A DNA stretch of 11,624 bases from Prevotellaceae bacterium UBA3646 (GTDB lineage Bacteria > Bacteroidota > Bacteroidia > Bacteroidales > Bacteroidaceae), in the NCBI GenBank assembly GCA_002373535.1, contig DFKL01000147.1:1-11624 (forward strand). Reading direction: 5' to 3'. Each line of letters opens with the position of its first letter. Within the stretch, counting starts at the first letter, position 1. The translations under genes were made by a program, and so were the position numbers. Below, piece after piece: positions 6,610 through 11,624 of the stretch. A model generated the notes under the pieces. It searched no databases. It was not told the DNA's origin and saw nothing but the letters and a program-made list of their open reading frames with translations.

Positions 6610-6921
6610 ATGTCTATGAAAATCTTGATTAAGGAGAACACGGCACAGAGAGCCCTCGTATCTTTGTGTGGAGAGTTGGACAGCCAGGCAGCCGAAACTT
6701 TCGAAAAGGAGATGACCCCTTTTATAGAAAACCCAGTCCATGAGATCGTATTGGACTTTTCCGAACTGGAGTATATCTCATCTGCCGGTATGCGGACATT
6801 ACTCCTGATGAGTCGCGGAGCAACGCAGAAAGGGGGCAAGGTTTCAATTACTGGAATGAACGACAATATCAGGCAGATTTTCAAGCTGACAGGTTTCGAT
6901 GCATTGATGGACATTCTGTAG
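6610..6921 (+). CDS. STAS-domain anti-sigma factor antagonist
   Basis: This 103-residue protein is a single STAS domain of the SpoIIAA/RsbV type. The diagnostic stretch is VLDFSELEYISSAGMRTLL (47-65). Ser58 falls where SpoIIAA Ser58 is phosphorylated by its kinase. The surrounding D-F-S-x-L-x-x-I-S-S-A-G pattern is well conserved, so the phospho-switch site looks intact. In partner switching the unphosphorylated protein binds the anti-sigma kinase and frees its target. The next gene, only eight bases downstream, encodes a SpoIIE-type phosphatase, the expected enzyme for removing the phosphate. No RsbW-type kinase is adjacent in this window. Confidence 0.93.
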   Translation: MSMKILIKENTAQRALVSLCGELDSQAAETFEKEMTPFIENPVHEIVLDFSELEYISSAGMRTLLLMSRGATQKGGKVSITGMNDNIRQIFKLTGFDALMDIL

Positions 6922-6929
6922 TCTGATAT

Positions 6930-8585
6930 ATGAAGCGCAGTATCTTCCTGCTCATATCGGCAATACTCGTCTTCCTGGGCACGCTCTTCACGACCTACAG
7001 GTATATGATGCAGTCCTCCAGACATGAGTCTGACCGCATCAACCAGATACTTATCAACGAGGTGGGACGTCGCCTGAACTTCAGCCTGAAGATGCAGAGC
7101 AATGCTGCGCACAGTTTCCTGACAGGATTCTTCTCGTATAAGTTCGAAGGCAATGATACCGTAATATACATCAAGAACAAAGACCTGGTCAGCTTCCACA
7201 AGGATGTATATGAGGTACTGGAGGAGTTCGTCTCCGTCAATACACGGATATGTGCCGCAATGTTCATAATAGACCCGACAGTCTATCCTGAGGAAGGCGG
7301 AAAGTGCTTTGCACCCATAATAGAGCAAGACATCCCCGGGCGACGCAACATCGCATCCAACCTGGACCTGCACAAATCCATATCGTACAACTATCTGATA
7401 AAGACCGGATATTGTACGTGGCGACTGCCTAATCCCAAGTCCCCGATATACGGCAAGGCTATAATATACTATGTGCCTATATATCGCGAGGACGGTGCCC
7501 CGTTCGGACTCTTTGCCATAAACGTCAGCTATGACATGCTGCATGAGATATTGGATGCCTCGCTCCCATACTCGAATGAGGGATCGAGCATAACGCTGCT
7601 TGACGACCAGAGGAACGTAATCCTGTCCACCAGGGACGACCTGCAGACCATAGACAGCCTGGACGATAAGGAGAACTTCATATACCAGAGCAAAATTGAC
7701 GGAACTCCGTTCACGATCCTTACTACATGTACCCGTCAGGCAGTATACCTTGAGGCAAACCGTACGCAACGTACCATATTGCTGGTCTCCGGTATAGGCA
7801 TGTTGCTGATGCTGGTGTGCTGTATTGTAATCTCCCGTCAGATACGTCGCAAGGTACTGCGTATCGCAGCCGTCGAGGGCGAGCTGCAGATGGCAGCCAG
7901 CGTGCAGAAATCCATACTCAAGCCAGAGAGCCTGCACGCCGGACACGTCCGGTTGAATGCCATGATGCGGCCGGCGCGAGAGGCTGGGGGAGACCTGTAC
8001 GACTATGTGCAGTGCGACGGCAAGGTCGTCTTCTGCATAGGCGACGTTTCGGGCAAAGGCATGCCGGCGGCTCTGTTCATGACCCAAGTGGTGTCGCTGT
8101 TTCGCAGCATCGTGTCAAAGAGCCACCGTCCAGCATATATTGCCAGTCACATCAATGACGTGCTGGCACATGACAATCCGCAGATGACGTTCTGTACGTT
8201 CTTCGTGGGAGTCTTTGACCACGAAAGCCATGAACTGACATTCTGCAATGCCGGGCACAACCGTCCAGTACTCATTACGGACGGGCAAGCCCGATACCTC
8301 GACGTCAGGCCCAACCTGGCACTCGGACTGATGCCTGGCTTCCGCTATCATGAGGAAAGTATGACACTGTCTGTCGGAGCACGGCTGTTGCAATATACAG
8401 ACGGAGTAAACGAGGCACGAAATGCCGATGGCAAATTCTATGGAGACGACCGTCTGCTGCGCATCTGTGCCCAGTTGCAATCAGGTGACACTTTGGAGGC
8501 TATTATACATAATGTAGACCGTTTTGCTGCAGGCTACCCTCAAAGCGATGACATCACCCTCTTGGTTATAGAGCCTACGGATTAG
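6930..8585 (+). CDS. Membrane-anchored PP2C-family (SpoIIE-type) serine phosphatase with extracytoplasmic sensor
   Basis: This 551-residue protein has a membrane helix at about residues 4-22, a roughly 255-residue extracytoplasmic region, a second helix at about 282-303, and a cytoplasmic SpoIIE phosphatase domain (about 335-548). The sensor region (YKFEGND, MFIIDPTVYP, IIYYVPIYREDGAPFGLFAI) has the look of a Cache/PAS-like ligand-binding domain; this is inference. The linker ELQMAASVQKSILKPE is the usual helical lead-in. Phosphatase motifs are present: Asp355 in REAGGDLYDY, Asp372 in IGDVSGKGMPAALFM, FCNAGHNRP, YTDGVNEA (Asp491) and SDDITLLV (Asp540/541), so the metal-binding acids look intact. 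No HAMP domain is obvious. It probably dephosphorylates the STAS protein encoded just upstream in response to an outside signal. Confidence 0.92.
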   Translation: MKRSIFLLISAILVFLGTLFTTYRYMMQSSRHESDRINQILINEVGRRLNFSLKMQSNAAHSFLTGFFSYKFEGNDTVIYIKNKDLVSFHKDVYEVLEEFVSVNTRICAAMFIIDPTVYPEEGGKCFAPIIEQDIPGRRNIASNLDLHKSISYNYLIKTGYCTWRLPNPKSPIYGKAIIYYVPIYREDGAPFGLFAINVSYDMLHEILDASLPYSNEGSSITLLDDQRNVILSTRDDLQTIDSLDDKENFIYQSKIDGTPFTILTTCTRQAVYLEANRTQRTILLVSGIGMLLMLVCCIVISRQIRRKVLRIAAVEGELQMAASVQKSILKPESLHAGHVRLNAMMRPAREAGGDLYDYVQCDGKVVFCIGDVSGKGMPAALFMTQVVSLFRSIVSKSHRPAYIASHINDVLAHDNPQMTFCTFFVGVFDHESHELTFCNAGHNRPVLITDGQARYLDVRPNLALGLMPGFRYHEESMTLSVGARLLQYTDGVNEARNADGKFYGDDRLLRICAQLQSGDTLEAIIHNVDRFAAGYPQSDDITLLVIEPTD

Positions 8586-8624
8586 AGCATTTTTTGGGGG
8601 GCTGAGTGCTTGGAGATTATTTGT

Positions 8625-8705
8625 AAAAGTCATAGAAAAGTCATTGGGCAGTGTTTGTCTTCGATGACTCTGGTATGTGTGCGGGCTGCGACAGGTATGA
8701 CTTTT
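8625..8705. promoter_or_regulatory. Three copies of a 9-mer (aaaagtcat), candidate operator of the secreted-protein pair
   Basis: aaaagtcat occurs at 8625-8633 and 8636-8644 as direct repeats 11 bases apart, about one helical turn. It occurs a third time inverted at 8697-8705 (atgactttt). A further atgac lies at 8664-8668. A perfect 12-base palindrome, ttcatcgatgaa, adjoins at 8704-8715. All lie upstream of the -33 box, where an activator would bind. The binding protein is unknown. Confidence 0.5.
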
Positions 8706-8737
8706 CATCGATGAATATTGGTGATTGGTTGAAATGT

Positions 8738-8769
8738 TTTGGCGTTTACAAGGTGCTTCTGTATCTTTG
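8738..8769 (+). promoter_or_regulatory. Promoter of the secreted-protein pair
   Basis: TTTG at 8738-8741 and TATCTTTG at 8762-8769 match the Bacteroidetes -33 and -7 boxes with a 20-base spacer, the best match in the window. The transcript would start near 8775, leaving a leader of about 30 bases before ATG 8804. Upstream, 8586-8624 after the phosphatase gene contains a T6G6 run (8590-8601) but no clear terminator. Confidence 0.7.
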
Positions 8770-8803
8770 TTTCGGAAAATAATGTTTTTTACCTTAACCG
8801 AAG

Positions 8804-9181
8804 ATGAAGAGAACTGCTTTTTTGCTTTTTGCCGTTACGGCGGCATTGGGAGCATGGGCCGAGGATGGCTATGCATACCTGACTTTCGAGACGACTGATG
8901 GCGCAAAGGTATCGGTATCGGTGTCCGGGCTGGCATTGAACGTCAGTGGTAATACGCTGGTAGCAGGCGAGAAGTCTTTTGTCCTGACAAACCTGAGCAG
9001 GATGTATTTCTCGACGGGGGACGAGACAGTGACAGGCGTGGTGTCGCTGGAGGACGGGATTGCAGACGATGCTGCAGAGGTATATGACCTGCAGGGGCAT
9101 CGTGTAAACCGTGCGGATGCACGAAAGGGTGTATATATAGTAAGGAGTGGTGAGAAATCGTATAAAATTGTGGTAAGATGA
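8804..9181 (+). CDS. Small secreted protein with a type-IX-sorting-like C-terminal tail
   Basis: The product has 125 residues with a signal peptide cleaved probably after AWA (residue 19). Residues 22-80 form a short beta-rich module (AYLTFETTDGAKVSVSVSGL ... KSFVLTNLSRMYFS), a pattern common in Bacteroidales surface proteins where a line like 'F x L x (D/N) I/L x x M x F' recurs. Residues 92-125 (EVYDLQGHRVNRADARKGVY and onward, ending KIVVR) resemble the type IX secretion sorting domain, with VYDLxGxRV and KGVYIVR. The protein has no enzyme motif I can see. It overlaps the next gene as ATGA, so the two are co-translated. It might be a partner, chaperone-like subunit or carrier for the beta-helix protein; that is speculation. 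Confidence 0.78.
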   Translation: MKRTAFLLFAVTAALGAWAEDGYAYLTFETTDGAKVSVSVSGLALNVSGNTLVAGEKSFVLTNLSRMYFSTGDETVTGVVSLEDGIADDAAEVYDLQGHRVNRADARKGVYIVRSGEKSYKIVVR

Positions 9182-11448
9182 AGAGAACGTATATATTTCT
9201 TCTGACTATGATGCTGACGGTGACGGCATGGGGTCAGACGCTGAGCGTAAGAGTTGGTAGCGTGACTTATCTGTTTCCTGCCGCACAGACGGGTGACATG
9301 ACCTTTGCGGACGGCAATTCACTGACTGTAATGGGCAGGTCCTTTGATCTGGCAGACATAGACGCTATGTCAGTGGATGATACCGAGGTGACTGATAACT
9401 GCGTAAATGTCGTGTATGACGGCTCCTCTGCGAGTGTGAGGATTGCAGGCAACGTGGCCAGGTATGTGGAGGCGTCGGTGAGCGGTGCCCATGTTGTGAT
9501 AAGCCAGACTAACACGGAGGCGGTGGACGAGAATGAGATTACGTATGTAATGAGCGGCTCGTCGACTAACGGCTCGCTGGTACTGGACGGCAGCTATAAG
9601 TGTACGGTGCAGCTGGCTGGCGTTACGCTGACTAATCCGAGTGGTGCAGTGATTAACATAAGCAATTCGAAGCGTATTCAGCTAAGTGCCAAGAAGGAAA
9701 CAGTGAATACGCTGACTGACGGCAGTGGCTCACAAAAGGCTTGCATATACTCGAAAGGCCAGCTGCAGCTGCAGGGTAACGGCACGTTGAACATAGTGGG
9801 CAACTGCAAGCATGGCATAAAGAGTGCCTCGTATATATCCGTGAAGAACCTTACGCTGAACATTACAGCTGCTGTCAGCGACGGTATAAGCTGTGAGGAG
9901 TACTTCCTGATGAAGAGCGGTACCGTGGCTATCAGCGGTGTCGGTGACGATGGTATTCAGTGTGACCTGGGGGGCACTGCATCAACGGGCGTGACGACTG
10001 ACCATGAGGACGAGGACACGGGTAACGTGTACCTTGAGGGCGGAGCTCTGAGCGTGACTGCGACGGGTACTGCGACGAAGTGTGTGAAGTGTGACGGCAG
10101 CATGAGTGTGACCGGTGGCGAGGTTACGATGAACGTGAAGGGTGGCATAGACACGAGTGACACGACCGATCTGTCGTATGCCAGCGGGTTCAAGGCAGAC
10201 GGAGACTTTACGCAAAGCGGCGGCTCGATTGTGATTGACGTGACGGGTACTTCTGGTCGTGGCATAGGTGTGAACGGTACGTTTACATCGGCATCCGGCA
10301 GTACTGGCACACTGACGATTACGAACAGTGGTGCGCTGAGTAGTTCGGGCTCGACCTATTTTGCTACGGCCAAGGGCATCAAGGCAAATGTCGTTGCCAT
10401 TGACGGCGGTACGATTGACGTCACTATGAGCGGTCAGGCAAGCAAAGGCATAAAGAGCGACGAGGATGACGGTGACGGCAGCATGTCGATTACGGGAGGC
10501 GTGGTGACCGTGACCAACAGCGGTGCCGGCGGATATGACGGTGTGGACAAGGACGCCAAGGGAGCTGGCTGTCTGAAGGCAGACAAGAACATGACGATAA
10601 GCGGCGGCACGCTTACGCTGAAGGCTACGGGTACCGGCGGCAAGTGTATAAAGGCAGATGGAACCCTGACTGTTGCAGGTGGGTCTGTATCTGCGACGAC
10701 GACAGGCAGCCAATATAAGTATAGCAGCAACGTGACGGCGTCGCCAAAGGCTATAAAGAGTACTGGTGCCATGGTGATAAGCGGTGGTTCCGTGGTGGCA
10801 ACCTCCGCCAACCATGAGGGTATCGAGTCGAAGGGCTCGCTGACGGTCACCGGGGGCAGTGTATATGGTGCCGGAGGCAATGACGGCATAAACAGTGCTG
10901 GTGACATGTACCTGAAGGGTGGCTATGTGTTTGCACGTACCACGGGGACTGGTACGGGTGCTGACGGTTTTGACACCAACGGTAACCTCTATGTGCAGGG
11001 TGCCACGGCTTTCGGTATCTCGCATGGCAATCCTGACGTAGCTTTTGATGCCAATACGGAGGGTGGCAAGAAGTTGTATGTCCAGAGCGGCAACCTGGTG
11101 GCCATAGGTGGTCTGGAGAGTGGTGCGACGTTGTCGCAGTCTTGCTATTCGACTTCGTCATATACGAAGGGGGCCTGGTATGGCCTGTACAGTGGAAGCA
11201 CGCTGGTGCTGGCATTTCAGATTCCGTCGACGGGTACTATGGGTTCTAACCTGATTGTCTCTACTGCCGGCACGGCATCGCTGAAGAAGGGTGTCACGGT
11301 AAGTGGCGGTACTTCTATATGGGATGGCCTTGGATATGCAGATGCTACGGTGAGCGGCGGCTCTACGCTGAGCCTGTCGTCTTACAGCGGAGGTGGTGGC
11401 GGCCCAGGTGGCGGCCCAGGTGGCGGCGGCGGTCCCGGCGGTTGGTAG
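9178..11448 (+). CDS. Secreted Cthe_2159-like beta-helix carbohydrate-binding-domain protein with Gly/Pro-rich tail
   Basis: This 756-residue protein has a signal peptide (cleaved probably after AWG, residue 19). A short N-terminal module (about 21-70) resembles that of the preceding gene. A long right-handed beta-helix follows (about 120-640). The helix is seen as some 16 turns carrying a 'G-[IVLF]-x-[SAC]-x-G'-like corner, for example HGIKSAS, DGIQCDL, KGIKSDE, KCIKADG, EGIESKG and DGINSAG, alternating with SGGxVxVxxxG strands. Such repeats characterise the carbohydrate-binding family typified by Clostridium thermocellum Cthe_2159 (PF14262), which binds acidic or cellulosic polysaccharide. 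A region at 640-735 precedes a 19-residue tail of Gly and Pro ending in Trp (738-756). No catalytic motif was found, and the tail is not a type IX sorting domain. Confidence 0.85.
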   Translation: MKRTYIFLLTMMLTVTAWGQTLSVRVGSVTYLFPAAQTGDMTFADGNSLTVMGRSFDLADIDAMSVDDTEVTDNCVNVVYDGSSASVRIAGNVARYVEASVSGAHVVISQTNTEAVDENEITYVMSGSSTNGSLVLDGSYKCTVQLAGVTLTNPSGAVINISNSKRIQLSAKKETVNTLTDGSGSQKACIYSKGQLQLQGNGTLNIVGNCKHGIKSASYISVKNLTLNITAAVSDGISCEEYFLMKSGTVAISGVGDDGIQCDLGGTASTGVTTDHEDEDTGNVYLEGGALSVTATGTATKCVKCDGSMSVTGGEVTMNVKGGIDTSDTTDLSYASGFKADGDFTQSGGSIVIDVTGTSGRGIGVNGTFTSASGSTGTLTITNSGALSSSGSTYFATAKGIKANVVAIDGGTIDVTMSGQASKGIKSDEDDGDGSMSITGGVVTVTNSGAGGYDGVDKDAKGAGCLKADKNMTISGGTLTLKATGTGGKCIKADGTLTVAGGSVSATTTGSQYKYSSNVTASPKAIKSTGAMVISGGSVVATSANHEGIESKGSLTVTGGSVYGAGGNDGINSAGDMYLKGGYVFARTTGTGTGADGFDTNGNLYVQGATAFGISHGNPDVAFDANTEGGKKLYVQSGNLVAIGGLESGATLSQSCYSTSSYTKGAWYGLYSGSTLVLAFQIPSTGTMGSNLIVSTAGTASLKKGVTVSGGTSIWDGLGYADATVSGGSTLSLSSYSGGGGGPGGGPGGGGGPGGW
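11395..11430 (+). repeat. Tandem 12-base repeat encoding the Gly/Pro tail
   Basis: ggtggcggccca is repeated at 11395-11406 and 11407-11418, with a diverged third unit at 11419-11430. The repeats encode GGGP units and leave the frame intact, so tail length could change by slippage. Confidence 0.85.
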
Positions 11449-11466
11449 GATTCCTTGATGACCGGG

Positions 11467-11624
11467 CTACTTGCTGAGGAATCTGGTATCCAGATAGTTG
11501 AAAAAGGTTTCCCGGTACATGTCGCCTATGGGCAGTATGCCCCCAGAGTCCATGATGACCCGGTTTTTGCTGATTTCCTGAATCTTGTAGAGATTGATAA
11601 TATAGGAACGGTGGATGCGCATGA
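11467..11624 (-). CDS. LytTR-family DNA-binding response regulator, C-terminal end (5' partial in this window)
   Basis: The minus-strand frame ends in TAG at 11469-11467 and is open to the window edge. It encodes 51 complete residues starting MRIHRSYIINLYKIQEISKN, continuing RVIMDSGGILPIGDMYRETF and ending FLSK. This matches the end of a LytTR DNA-binding domain: IHRSYIINLxKI and IPIGxxYxxxFFxY are hallmarks of LytR/AlgR-type regulators in Bacteroidetes, which usually have an N-terminal receiver domain and pair with a histidine kinase. The methionine is internal, not the start. The gene converges on the beta-helix gene with only 18 bases between them. A weak inverted repeat (gattcct at 11449-11455, aggaatc at 11477-11483) is present but not a convincing terminator. 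Confidence 0.87.
   Translation of the reverse strand, partial: MRIHRSYIINLYKIQEISKNRVIMDSGGILPIGDMYRETFFNYLDTRFLSK

Noticed and set aside
6582..8087. Long open frame on the minus strand (501 codons)
   Set aside because: It lies antisense to STAS and SpoIIE, both with intact family motifs; its translation shows no family signature and is rich in Tyr/Cys/His as expected of a shadow frame.
8590..8601. T6G6 run as a phase-variation tract or terminator
   Set aside because: It lies just after the phosphatase stop with no paired stem and outside coding sequence; too short to claim a switch.
9982..11025. Open frame of 347 codons on the minus strand
   Set aside because: Antisense to the repetitive beta-helix gene; its Thr/Arg/His-rich translation reflects the codon repeats of the real gene.
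9739..11055. CRISPR-like or mobile repeat array
   Set aside because: The repeats are protein-level beta-helix turns of varying length with diverged DNA, not uniform repeats with unique spacers.
11449..11483. Inverted repeat gattcct/aggaatc as a terminator
   Set aside because: Only seven pairs, a 21-base loop, no T-run, and it overlaps the LytTR coding end.

Overview
The window looks like chromosome of a Bacteroidales bacterium, most likely from the Prevotellaceae side of the order. Four things point that way. Promoters have the Bacteroidetes -7 form TAnnTTTG, in one case with a TTTG -33 box 20 bases upstream. Shine-Dalgarno sequences are mostly absent. There is a lipoprotein with a SPOR domain, and a secreted protein with a tail resembling type IX secretion sorting domains. 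The genus assignment is inference.

Layout. Positions 1-578 (+) hold the C-terminal half of PurT (purine synthesis). Facing it on the minus strand is a compact operon of four small genes (1673 down to 628): a YtxH-like membrane protein, a holin-III-like two-helix membrane protein, and two unrecognised small proteins. A hairpin sits between purT and this operon. From the divergent region 1674-1886 a plus-strand housekeeping block begins: SPOR lipoprotein, ruvX (TTG start), def, and a large secreted TPR protein, ending at 5444. A LOG-family gene (minus, 5504-6505) converges on it. Divergent from LOG is a two-gene signalling unit (6610-8585): a STAS anti-sigma-factor antagonist and a membrane-anchored SpoIIE-type phosphatase. 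No switch kinase is next to it.

After a 218-base intergenic region with a good promoter and three copies of one 9-mer come two translationally coupled secreted proteins (8804-11448). The first is a 125-residue protein with a sorting-like tail. The second is a 756-residue right-handed beta-helix protein of the Cthe_2159 carbohydrate-binding type, with a Gly/Pro-rich C-terminal tail. The window closes with the end of a minus-strand LytTR-type response regulator.

How the genes may work together. The block from the SPOR lipoprotein through def, ruvX and the TPR gene is housekeeping and envelope maintenance. The STAS/SpoIIE pair looks like the receiving half of a partner-switching pathway sensing something outside the cytoplasmic membrane. 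The coupled secreted pair, with its repeated upstream 9-mer and a neighbouring LytTR regulator, is the part of the window most likely to be a poorly described system. No tRNA, rRNA, CRISPR array, insertion sequence or phage module was seen, and no gene-free stretch exceeds 300 bases.
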